Assembly: GCA_045114665.1 (NCBI GenBank)
Contig: JBGUKW010000163.1
Location: 1-16,053, forward strand
Reading direction: 5' to 3'
Source: CADAWZ01 sp045114665
Lineage (GTDB): Bacteria > Vulcanimicrobiota > CADAWZ01
Length of the DNA: 16,053 bases
Positions within the stretch are counted from its first letter, which is position 1; each line of letters begins with the position of its first letter. A program made the translations under genes and the position numbers. Of this stretch, positions 5,805 to 13,561 are shown piece by piece. Under the pieces are notes generated by a model. The model worked only from the letters and a program-made list of their open reading frames with translations, made no database searches and was not told where the DNA came from.

Positions 5805-7565
5805 CTAGTTAAGTTTTTTTGCTCCCCATGGAGCTCCTTCTGCCTTTCCATGATATTCAACATGTGGAACACCTAAAAAAGCATCTTGCCCTATTTTTGT
5901 AACAGAATCAGGAACTTTTATATTTAAAGAAGTACAATTTTCAAAAGCCCTATTCCCTATTTTTGTAACACTCTTGGGTATATAAATATTTTGTAAAGAA
6001 GTACAACTCTCAAAAGTTTGCTTTTCTATTTCTGTGACAGAATTAGAAAGTTTTATCTCTTTTAAAGAAGTGCAACCCCAAAAAGCTTGATTTCCTATCT
6101 CTGTAAGAGAATCTGGAAGTTTTACATCTTTTAAAGAAGTACAACTATAAAAAATTCGACTTCCTATTTCTGTAACAGAATTAGGAATATCTATTTTTTC
6201 TAAGGACTTACAGTTAAGAAAAACTCCACTTCTTATTATTCTTACACTTTTTGGAATTTTTATTTCTTTTAAATTAGAACACTCGCCAAAAGCCTCATAT
6301 CCTATTATTTCAATATTGTCAGGAATTACAAAATTTGTCAAAGATGTACATCTAAAAAACACATTTTTTTCAATTCGATTAATATTTTTAGGAATATGTA
6401 CATTTGTTAAAGCATAACAATTAACAAAAGCGTATTTATATATTTTATTTACAGAATCAGGAATTTTTATTTCTTTTAAAGAGACACATTCAGAAAAAGC
6501 ACTCTCTCCAATAGTTGTAAGACCTTCTGGTAAAGAAACTTGTTTCAACTTTGTAGAAAAAGAAAAACATTTGTCTCCTATTTCTTTAATTTGATATTCT
6601 TGTTTCTTATATTTATAAGAACTTGGAATATTAATAGAATCGACAGGTTGTTCATCTTTCTTCCAATCTTTTTCAATATTACCTTCTGTATAAGTATAAC
6701 CCAAATAATTTAAAACATTAGAATCTAAAACTTCTGGTTCTTTATCTTTAATAGTATATTTTTGGACTGTATGCATTCTCGATGTAATATAAGGAATTCC
6801 AACAATAAACAACATTGCTAATAAAATGGCAAATATAAATTTAAAACTATTATCTTGTTCAACAACTGCATTCTCAACACTTATTTTTTTGTCATATTTA
6901 TTGGCTAATTGAAGTATTTTATTGACAAGATATTCAGCTTCTTTTTTTGTTATTCTATCTATCAAAACTATTCGAGATTTTTTAAAATTATAATCATCTT
7001 TTTTATACAGCAATAATTCAAAATTATTTAGTTCAATATTGTCTGTACTTGTAGTGTTAGCTTTTTTACTAAACATAGTAAAAATATTTCCTACTAATAT
7101 TTTAGCAATAGCTACTTTAAAAGATGATATTTTCTTTTCATTTATTCCAATAGTAATGTTTCTATCAATCTTTATATTTTTAGGATTGCTTGGCTTTGAA
7201 TTTACAAATTGAAGTTTTGAAATAGCAATTTGAAATGAATCTATAGAAATATGCACTCCTGGATTTTTACAAACATTGTATATGGAATAGCCCAAAATGT
7301 AAAATACTCCACAAAATATCATATAAATCATAAAAAAATTACTACTAAAATTATTTAAAAAATAAAAAAAGAAAATAAAAAAGAATAAACTTACTATGAA
7401 ATCAAAAATAAGTTTAACAAATCTAAAAAAATTATAAATAGACTTTCTCTGTATAGTGAAATTCACATTATCATTTTTTACAATCTCAAAATTGCGAATA
7501 TTCGGAACATCTTCTATATCTTGCTTTTCTTCTAGGTTTTCCAATGGCAAATTATTATCTCTCAT
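5805..7565 (-). CDS. Membrane-anchored BspA-type leucine-rich-repeat protein
   Basis: The 586-residue protein has no classical signal peptide. Two hydrophobic helices lie at about 52-70 and 77-96. They are followed by a polar block at 100-240 that ends in a charged, helical KKEAEYLVNKILQLANKY. A third membrane helix lies at about 242-260 (FIFAILLAMLFIVGIPYI). Residues 331-565 are about ten 23-residue repeats of the BspA/LRR_5 kind, each like SVTEIGNQAFWGCTSLKEIK. They end in GVPHVEYHGKAEGAPWGAKKLN, a C-terminal cap style I associate with this family. BspA-type repeats usually sit in secreted or surface proteins that bind host or cell-surface ligands. Here the helices predict an N-terminal domain inside the cell and repeats outside, which is inference. 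The middle block has the look of a small bacterial PH-like domain, but this is weak. The ribosome binding site is weak (AGGA). Confidence 0.82.
   Translation of the reverse strand: MRDNNLPLENLEEKQDIEDVPNIRNFEIVKNDNVNFTIQRKSIYNFFRFVKLIFDFIVSLFFFIFFFYFLNNFSSNFFMIYMIFCGVFYILGYSIYNVCKNPGVHISIDSFQIAISKLQFVNSKPSNPKNIKIDRNITIGINEKKISSFKVAIAKILVGNIFTMFSKKANTTSTDNIELNNFELLLYKKDDYNFKKSRIVLIDRITKKEAEYLVNKILQLANKYDKKISVENAVVEQDNSFKFIFAILLAMLFIVGIPYITSRMHTVQKYTIKDKEPEVLDSNVLNYLGYTYTEGNIEKDWKKDEQPVDSINIPSSYKYKKQEYQIKEIGDKCFSFSTKLKQVSLPEGLTTIGESAFSECVSLKEIKIPDSVNKIYKYAFVNCYALTNVHIPKNINRIEKNVFFRCTSLTNFVIPDNIEIIGYEAFGECSNLKEIKIPKSVRIIRSGVFLNCKSLEKIDIPNSVTEIGSRIFYSCTSLKDVKLPDSLTEIGNQAFWGCTSLKEIKLSNSVTEIEKQTFESCTSLQNIYIPKSVTKIGNRAFENCTSLNIKVPDSVTKIGQDAFLGVPHVEYHGKAEGAPWGAKKLN
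5868..6575 (-). repeat. Ten tandem 23-codon LRR (BspA-type) repeats
   Basis: The coding sequence repeats every 69 bases, with the pattern I-P-x-S-V-x-x-I-G-x-x-A-F-x-x-C-T-S-L. The small conserved C-T/S-L position recurs near residues 360, 383, 406, 429, 452, 475, 498, 521 and 544, and a divergent first repeat (FSFSTKL) lies near 336. The later repeats are more alike than the first ones, which suggests expansion toward the C-terminus. Confidence 0.85.
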
Positions 7566-7589
7566 ACAGCTTCAATCCTATTATATCTC

Positions 7590-9254
7590 TTAAAATAGTC
7601 CTTTTACAATTCCATCTTCAGTCAAATCAATATTTTCTGCTGCTGGAACTTTTGGAAGTCCTGGCATTGTCATAACATTTCCTGTATAAATTGCAATAAA
7701 ACCAGCACCAGAACAAACCTTTATATCTCTAACTTTTATCTTAAATCCATCAGGGGCATTTAATAAAAGCGGATCATCAGAAAAACTGTACTGAGTTTTT
7801 GCAATACATATAGGTAAATTGCCAAAGCCAAATTTTTCTGCTTGTGCAATATTCTTTAATGCAAGTTGATCAAAATCTACACCATCTGCATGATAAACTT
7901 TCTTGGCAACAGCTTCTATCTTTTCTCTTATTGTCATAGAATCTTCATAGGAAAATCTAAAATGATTCTCTTTTTCACATGATTCAACAACAGCCTTTGC
8001 CAATTCAACAGCACCCTTTCCGCCTAATTTCCAAGAATCAGAAATATAAATCTCTATTCCCTCTTTTTTACATTCATTAAGAAGAGTTTCAATTTCTTTT
8101 TCTGTGTCAAAATCAAATTTATTCAATGTTGCAACACATGGAATTCCAAAAACTTCTTTTATATTTGAAATATGTCTTTTTAAATTTGGAATTCCTTTTA
8201 TCATTGCAGATACATTTTCTTCTTTTAAATCTTCTTTTTTTACTCCGCCATGATATTTAAGAGACCTTATAGTAGCAACTACTACAACACAAGAAGGAAC
8301 AAGACCAGATTTTCTGCATTTTATATCAAAAAATTTTTCTGCTCCCAAATCAGAAGCGAAACCTGCTTCAGTAACAGTGTAATCAGAAACTTGTAATGCC
8401 ATTTTTGTTGCCAAAACAGAATTACAACCATGTGCAATATTTGCAAATGGACCGCCATGTATAAAAACTGGTGTATGTTCGAGAGTTTGAACTAAATTTG
8501 GATTTATGGCATCTTTCAAAATGACAGTCATAGCCCCTTGTGCTTTTAGATCACCTGCATATACAGGTAATCCCTCATAATTATAGCCAACTATAATTTT
8601 TGAAAGCCTCAATTTTAAATCTTCAATACCATCTGCAAGACATAGAATAGCCATTATCTCCGAAGCAACAGTAATATCAAAACCATCTTCACGTGGAACT
8701 CCATTTGTTGTTCCACGAAGACCTGAAATTATATTTCTGAGCTGTCTGTCATTTACATCAAGACATCTTCTCCAAGTTATTCTTTTTGTATCTATTCCAA
8801 GTTTGTTTCCCTGATAAATATGATTATCAACAATGGCAGCAAGCAAATTATTTGCCAGTCCTACAGCATGTATATCACCTGTAAAATGAAGATTTATATC
8901 TTCCATTGGTATTACCTGAGCATAACCTCCACCAGCAGCTCCACCTTTTATTCCAAAAACAGGACCAGCAGAAGGCTCTCTCAATGCAGAAACAGCTTTT
9001 TTTCCAATTTGGCGAAGTGAATCTGTAAGACCAACACTTATTGTTGTTTTTCCCTCTCCCAAAGGAGTCGGGGTCATTGCTGTGACAAGGATAAGTTTTC
9101 CCTTTTTGTCATTTTTATCCAAAAATTTTAATGAGATTTTTGCTTTATATTTTCCATAATTTTCTACAAAATCTTCAGAAATACCACATTTCGAAGCAAT
9201 ATCAATAATATTTAATGGAGTTGCCTCTCTTGCTATTTCAATATCTGTTTTCAT
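7590..9254 (-). CDS. fhs: Formate-tetrahydrofolate ligase
   Basis: Fhs joins formate to tetrahydrofolate with ATP to make 10-formyl-THF in the cytoplasm. It feeds purine and formyl-methionine synthesis, and in acetogens the methyl branch of the Wood-Ljungdahl pathway. The 554-residue length is typical. The start SDIEIAREATPL-like segment (here TDIEIAREATPLNIIDIA) is family-specific. The P-loop TPTPLGEGKTT lies at 61-71, with further hallmarks REPSAGPVFGIKGGAAGGGYAQ (split here for brevity), NLHFTGDIHA, and the C-terminal GNVMTMPGLPKVPAA. AGGAA lies about ten bases before the ATG. The preceding kinase gene ends in a strong terminator, so fhs must have its own promoter in the 94-base gap; I could not pick a convincing one. 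It stands 24 bases ahead of the LRR gene. Confidence 0.97.
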   Translation of the reverse strand: MKTDIEIAREATPLNIIDIASKCGISEDFVENYGKYKAKISLKFLDKNDKKGKLILVTAMTPTPLGEGKTTISVGLTDSLRQIGKKAVSALREPSAGPVFGIKGGAAGGGYAQVIPMEDINLHFTGDIHAVGLANNLLAAIVDNHIYQGNKLGIDTKRITWRRCLDVNDRQLRNIISGLRGTTNGVPREDGFDITVASEIMAILCLADGIEDLKLRLSKIIVGYNYEGLPVYAGDLKAQGAMTVILKDAINPNLVQTLEHTPVFIHGGPFANIAHGCNSVLATKMALQVSDYTVTEAGFASDLGAEKFFDIKCRKSGLVPSCVVVVATIRSLKYHGGVKKEDLKEENVSAMIKGIPNLKRHISNIKEVFGIPCVATLNKFDFDTEKEIETLLNECKKEGIEIYISDSWKLGGKGAVELAKAVVESCEKENHFRFSYEDSMTIREKIEAVAKKVYHADGVDFDQLALKNIAQAEKFGFGNLPICIAKTQYSFSDDPLLLNAPDGFKIKVRDIKVCSGAGFIAIYTGNVMTMPGLPKVPAAENIDLTEDGIVKGLF

Positions 9255-9289
9255 AAAAATTTTATTCCTTTCTATTACAATAAGTACAC

Positions 9290-9325
9290 AAAAACACGGA
9301 AATCAAGTTTCAATTTCCGTGTTTT
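9290..9325 (-). terminator. Intrinsic terminator after the kinase gene
   Basis: AAAACACGGAAAT (minus strand, 9313-9325) and ATTTCCGTGTTTT (9291-9303) form a perfect 13-base stem with a nine-base loop. It runs into five T residues at 9290-9294, about 24 bases past the kinase stop. The A-rich opposite flank would also give T residues on the plus strand, but no plus-strand gene faces it. Confidence 0.9.
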
Positions 9326-9348
9326 AAAACCTTTATTTATATTAATTA

Positions 9349-12300
9349 CTATTCAGAAGAAGGAATTGATTGAACATCCCTCTGTTGACCTTTTTTGACA
9401 GGTTTAAAATAATTAGAAGGTATCTTTGGGATACTAATTGTACTTCTTTGAGGAGTTACTCTTCTTCTTTGTGGTGCAGGAGAAGGATTTGGATTATCAT
9501 ACTCCCTTGTAGTTTTAGGTCTTGAATAAGTGCTACTTGAAGAAGAATTATTGTATCCCCTATTAGAATTATACTGCTGAGAATGATAAGCATTACTATT
9601 ATAAGAAGAAGTTTTTGGACGAGAAACTGCTTGAATTGTAGCCCTCTCTTTATTTATCTGAGCGACCCATTTCTTAATTTCATTAGTAACAGCAGAATCT
9701 TTATCATTAAATTTTAATGCCTTTCCTGAGTTCTCAATAACAGCATTTTTATTTCCTGATTTATAAAGAGCAGAAAGATATTTATACCAAGCTTTACCAG
9801 AATCAGGCTTTATTTTAAGTGCATATTCAAAAATACTTATTGCCTTTGAATAATTTTTCTTTGTGACTAAATCAGCACCATTCTCAATAATTTCATTAAA
9901 CTTTTCGTCAACAGACTCTTTAGAAAGTTTTTTAGCTGTATTTATATATTCTGTAAATTTACTTTTTGAAGCTGTATCTCGCTTATCTTTTAAAGAATCT
10001 GCTAAATCAAGAGCAATAACTGCTCCTTCTGTAGCTAAAGTTGGATTAGCTTCAACAGTTTTATTAATAAGATCAAGTGCTTCTTTCTTCTTACCAAGTT
10101 TTTTCAATACTTTTACATATTCTGGATAAGCTATCTCTCCGCCTCCTTTTTCAGCTTTTTGGAAATAATCAAGAGCTTTTGAAAAATCATTCTTATTTGC
10201 GGATATTGTAGCCAAAGAAGAATAAATTTTACCTTTATTTTCAACTTTAGTCAACAAATCCAAATACAGTTTTTCAGCTTTATCAAATTCTTCATTGACA
10301 TTATATATTTCAGCAAGAGATTCAGCTGAATCAATATCTTCAGGATTTATCTCCAAAACTTTACTATAAAATTCTGTCTTATTGTCATAATCTTCAGCTT
10401 GTTCTGCCTTAGATTTATAAATTGAAGCTATCAATCCAGATTTAGCATAATATAAACTTGGATATTTTTCTTTCAAAATATTTAAATATTCAATAGCTTT
10501 ATCAATATTATTTGATTTAGAATAAGAATCAACTAAATTCCAAACAACTTTCTCATCTATATCAGGCGTTAGATTACCTGATTTTCTAGCCTGTTCATAA
10601 TTAGATATAGCTTCTGAATAATTTTGAGCTTGATAAGATTTATCTGCCAATTCAACATAATTTTTCTTAACAAAAACAAAATATCCAGCAACACCAACGA
10701 CAAGAAATAGAGCAATAAACAAAATTAATAACAAAGTAGAATTATTGCTTTTACTTTCTACATTTCCACCTGTATTTGCAATACTATTAAGATTATTCAT
10801 CTGAGGAATATTGGCATTTACAGGGATATTTGAAATAACAGAATTATTATTTTGAATAAGCTGTGTTGCAGCAGAAGGCATTGAAGTATCTAACTGTTGA
10901 GATTGCGTTGAAGGATTGGTATTGAGTAAATTAGCAGCTTGTAATACTTTCTGCCTCTCTTCTTCAAGAACCTTTGATTTTTCTAAATCTTTAAAACTAA
11001 GTTTTCCAGAACCTTCTTGTTCTGTCTGTTCAGTTTCTACTTTTTCTCCAGAGTCTGTTTTTCCGAAACCTGGATTAAAATCAGATGGAACATCTTGCTT
11101 AAATTTATTACTAAATTGTTCCCTTTTACTGTCAATAGAATTATCTGAAACAACATCTGTTTTTTCAGGTTCTTTATTTAAATTTACAACAGGCTCTTCT
11201 GGTTTTATCAAATGAGTTTCTTGCGAAACTCCATTATTATCTTCTATATTTTGCTTTCCTTCTTTATTTTCCCTACTATAAGGACTGCGAGGAATTGAAG
11301 AACCTTCTTCCTTCTTTTCTCTACTATAAGGACTGCGAGGAATTGAAGAAACTTCTTCCTTATTTGCTATATTAGAATTAGAAGCATCTGAAGATATATC
11401 TTCTTTATTCTCATTACTGTAAACTAGTCGAGTTTTAGCATTCTCTGAAGATATTGGAGATAATGAACTTAAAAAATCATCATCTTCTTTACTATGTGGT
11501 TCTTCAACTTTAGATTGTTGAGGAATATCTCTTGAATAAGGTTTACGATTTTTAGCACCTTCTGAAGATATTGGAGATAATGAACTTAAAAAGTCATCAT
11601 CTTCTTTACTATGTTGTACTTCAACTTTCGGTTGTTGAGGAATATCCCTCGAATAAGGTGTACGATTCTTAGCACCTTTTGAAGATATTGGAGATAATGA
11701 ATTAAGAAAATCATCATCTTCTTTATTTGGTTGTCTCTCATCTTTTCTAAAAGGATTTATTGTATTTGCACCTTCTGAAGATATTGGAGATAGTGAATTA
11801 AGGAAATCGTTGTCTTCTTTATTTGGTTGTCTTTCATCTTTTCTAAAAGGATTTATTGTATTTGCACCTTCTGAAGATATTGGAGATAGTGAATTAAGAA
11901 AATCGTCATCTTCTTTATTTGGTTGTCTCTCATTATTTCTAAAAGGATTTATTGTATTATCACCAAATTTAGAGTCAGAAGGAGGGGTTCTTGAAATAGA
12001 ATTCAAAAAATTATCATCTTTATTGATTGGTTGTTCAATATTTTGAGAATTAAAAGGACTATTAAAATTTTTATTGTCTTGCTTGAATTCAGAATCTGAA
12101 GAACTATATAAAGATCTCAAGAAATCATCATTATCCATTAATTGCTCTTGTTGTCTATTTTTGGATTCTGGTGATGGTTCAAAATCTTTTCTATGAGAAG
12201 ATGTATTTCCAAAAGACTGAAGCATAGGCTTTTCAGAAATAGCCTGTCTTCTATCATCTCCTTTTTGAGAATTTAACATACTCGAAGGAGTGCCACTGTA

Positions 12301-13320
12301 TCCCATTTTAGGCTTTAATTGTGCAAAAGACTTTCTTGGCTCAGTATTGTCATTTGAAAAATTCTTATCTGCTCCAAGTTCAAGTTTTTTAGGAATCAAA
12401 CCCGCTTTTCTCAAAAGGACACTTTTAGAAGTAGAGACAGAAGAACTAACATTAGTAGCAGCTGCAATCAAAGCAGTACCAGTCAATTTACCTGTAGAAA
12501 AATAATCTAATGACATTCCAGAAATACAGCTGACAAAAGCATTACAAGAAGGAAATCTCTTTTCTGGTCGTTTAGAAAGTGCTTTTAAAATAGCTTTTGC
12601 TGCATTTTCTGGAATAGTCGGACAAAACTCTCGAGGATCTGGTGGTATTTCATTAATATGCTTTATAGCAACAGCAACAGAATTACCTCCTTCTGAAATA
12701 AATGGAGTTCTTCCTGTCAACATTTCATATATAACAACTGCAAGAGAATACTGATCTGATTTTCCTGTTATAACACCACCTGAACAATGTTCAGGTGAAG
12801 CATATTCAACAGTACCAATAAATCCTTCTGTTACATGAGGAAGTGATGCCGATGTAGTAATTCCAAAATCTACAAGATAGGCATTATTGCTCATATCGAG
12901 TAATATATTTTCTGGCTTTACATCTCTATGAAAAAAGCCTTTTCCATGTGCATAGTCAAGAGCTGCTGAAATTTGATATATAATATGTAGTGTATCATTA
13001 AGCTCAAATCTATGCTTTTTAGTAAGTTCTTTTGCAAGATCTGTTCCATCAATATACTGCATTACATAATAGATATTTGAGTCAAATCCAGCATCATAGA
13101 CATGAATTATATTTGGGTGATCAAGTCTAACTATGCTAAAAATCTCATTCTTAAATCTTATAAAAGCACTCTCAGATGAAACACTTGATTTAAGTATTTT
13201 TACAGCTACATATCTTGACAAATTGAGATCATAGGCGAGATATACTATTCCCATTCCGCCTTTTCCCAACTCTTTTTCTATTCTGTATCTTCCGTTTATG
13301 ATATAATTATTAATAGACAT
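9349..13320 (-). CDS. Transmembrane Ser/Thr protein kinase with repeat-rich linker and TPR domain
   Basis: This 1323-residue protein starts with a complete PknB/Hanks-type kinase (about 12-270): glycine loop GKGGMG 19-24, VAVK lysine K41, HRD 131-133 with K135 and N138, DFG 151-153, GTVEYASPE 169-177. All catalytic residues are present, so it should phosphorylate Ser/Thr in the cytoplasm. Residues 290-860 are a low-complexity, Ser/Asn/Glu/Lys-rich linker holding two repeat families (listed separately). One membrane helix follows at about 862-884 (LLLILFIALFLVVGVAGYFV). Residues 885-1225 are helical TPR-like repeats, for example YSEAISNYEQARKSG and FSKALDYFQKAEKGG. The last 100 residues are Ser/Asn/Pro/Arg-rich and contain SRPKT twice. 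TPRs outside the membrane replace the PASTA repeats of classic PknB and suggest protein-binding sensing; this is inference. GGAG lies six bases before the ATG. The gene follows the synthase gene and may share its transcript. Confidence 0.9.
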   Translation of the reverse strand: MSINNYIINGRYRIEKELGKGGMGIVYLAYDLNLSRYVAVKILKSSVSSESAFIRFKNEIFSIVRLDHPNIIHVYDAGFDSNIYYVMQYIDGTDLAKELTKKHRFELNDTLHIIYQISAALDYAHGKGFFHRDVKPENILLDMSNNAYLVDFGITTSASLPHVTEGFIGTVEYASPEHCSGGVITGKSDQYSLAVVIYEMLTGRTPFISEGGNSVAVAIKHINEIPPDPREFCPTIPENAAKAILKALSKRPEKRFPSCNAFVSCISGMSLDYFSTGKLTGTALIAAATNVSSSVSTSKSVLLRKAGLIPKKLELGADKNFSNDNTEPRKSFAQLKPKMGYSGTPSSMLNSQKGDDRRQAISEKPMLQSFGNTSSHRKDFEPSPESKNRQQEQLMDNDDFLRSLYSSSDSEFKQDNKNFNSPFNSQNIEQPINKDDNFLNSISRTPPSDSKFGDNTINPFRNNERQPNKEDDDFLNSLSPISSEGANTINPFRKDERQPNKEDNDFLNSLSPISSEGANTINPFRKDERQPNKEDDDFLNSLSPISSKGAKNRTPYSRDIPQQPKVEVQHSKEDDDFLSSLSPISSEGAKNRKPYSRDIPQQSKVEEPHSKEDDDFLSSLSPISSENAKTRLVYSNENKEDISSDASNSNIANKEEVSSIPRSPYSREKKEEGSSIPRSPYSRENKEGKQNIEDNNGVSQETHLIKPEEPVVNLNKEPEKTDVVSDNSIDSKREQFSNKFKQDVPSDFNPGFGKTDSGEKVETEQTEQEGSGKLSFKDLEKSKVLEEERQKVLQAANLLNTNPSTQSQQLDTSMPSAATQLIQNNNSVISNIPVNANIPQMNNLNSIANTGGNVESKSNNSTLLLILFIALFLVVGVAGYFVFVKKNYVELADKSYQAQNYSEAISNYEQARKSGNLTPDIDEKVVWNLVDSYSKSNNIDKAIEYLNILKEKYPSLYYAKSGLIASIYKSKAEQAEDYDNKTEFYSKVLEINPEDIDSAESLAEIYNVNEEFDKAEKLYLDLLTKVENKGKIYSSLATISANKNDFSKALDYFQKAEKGGGEIAYPEYVKVLKKLGKKKEALDLINKTVEANPTLATEGAVIALDLADSLKDKRDTASKSKFTEYINTAKKLSKESVDEKFNEIIENGADLVTKKNYSKAISIFEYALKIKPDSGKAWYKYLSALYKSGNKNAVIENSGKALKFNDKDSAVTNEIKKWVAQINKERATIQAVSRPKTSSYNSNAYHSQQYNSNRGYNNSSSSSTYSRPKTTREYDNPNPSPAPQRRRVTPQRSTISIPKIPSNYFKPVKKGQQRDVQSIPSSE
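11260..11358 (-). repeat. Tandem PYSRE-type repeat in the kinase linker
   Basis: Residues 655-670 (EEVSSIPRSPYSREKK) and 671-687 (EEGSSIPRSPYSRENKE) are two consecutive, nearly identical 16-17-residue units. The matching DNA is also nearly identical. The PYSR core also occurs at 555-558 and 594-597 in the neighbouring repeat family, so the two families share a building block. Confidence 0.8.
11437..12135 (-). repeat. Array of seven acidic DDxFL(N/S)SL repeats in the kinase linker
   Basis: The motif recurs at residues 397-404, 435-442, 471, 503, 535, 574 and 613. The last five copies read DDDFLNSLSPISSEGA with few changes. Spacing is 32 residues (96 bases) between copies 3, 4 and 5, whose spacers carry INPFRKDERQPNKE. 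It is 39 residues (117 bases) between copies 5, 6 and 7, whose spacers carry PYSRDIPQQPKVE. DNA identity between adjacent units is very high, which points to recent expansion by slippage or unequal recombination. The first two copies are degenerate. Confidence 0.88.
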
Positions 13321-13370
13321 ATCAAACTCCGTTAACAGAAAAATTTTATTTCACTCAATCAGTACAAAAA

Positions 13371-13561
13371 ACATCTATAATCGACAATTTGGGCAAGTTT
13401 TTTTACTGTCCAAACTTCTTATAAATCCTCATTTAATAGAATCTGTGCATACACATCTATAATCAACAATTTGGGCAAGTTTTTTTACTTTCCAAACTTT
13501 TTTATAAATCTTCATTTAATAGAATCTGTGCATACACATCTATAATCGGCAATTTGGGCAA
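13371..13561 (-). repeat. Tandem copies of the 3' end of the synthase gene
   Basis: Three copies of a unit beginning ACATCTATAATC on the plus strand start at 13371, 13453 and 13536, a spacing of 82 and 83 bases. The right-hand copy is the true end of the synthase gene (codons for AQIADYRCVCTDSIK and the stop). The other two lie in the spacer before the kinase gene and repeat those codons plus about 40 extra bases. The left copy has lost one base and drifts after its RC codons. Confidence 0.9.
13429..13515 (-). CDS. Micro-ORF repeating the synthase C-terminus (28 residues, uncertain)
   Basis: An ATG overlaps the stop codon of the synthase gene (ATGA at 13512-13515). It opens a frame encoding MKIYKKVWKVKK followed by LAQIVDYRCVCTDSIK. 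The last 15 residues match the synthase C-terminus with one change (A to V). Its own TGA again overlaps an ATG (13429-13432), but the next copy has lost a base and stops after nine codons. The ATGA arrangement would allow coupled reinitiation. The ORF is too short and too clearly a duplication product to be called a gene with confidence. It could equally be a silent by-product. Confidence 0.25.
   Translation of the reverse strand: MKIYKKVWKVKKLAQIVDYRCVCTDSIK

Noticed and set aside
9255..9289. Possible fhs promoter with TGTAAT as -10 near 9274-9279
   Set aside because: The -10 is fair but no -35 match lies at 16-18 bases, so I do not list it as a feature.
11437..11910. Assembly duplication artefact in the kinase repeats
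   Set aside because: The units differ by scattered substitutions and by two distinct period lengths while keeping the frame, which fits a real protein repeat.
13371..13561. CRISPR-like array
   Set aside because: Only three copies, no short repeat with unique spacers; the repeats are complete copies of the gene tail including coding sequence.
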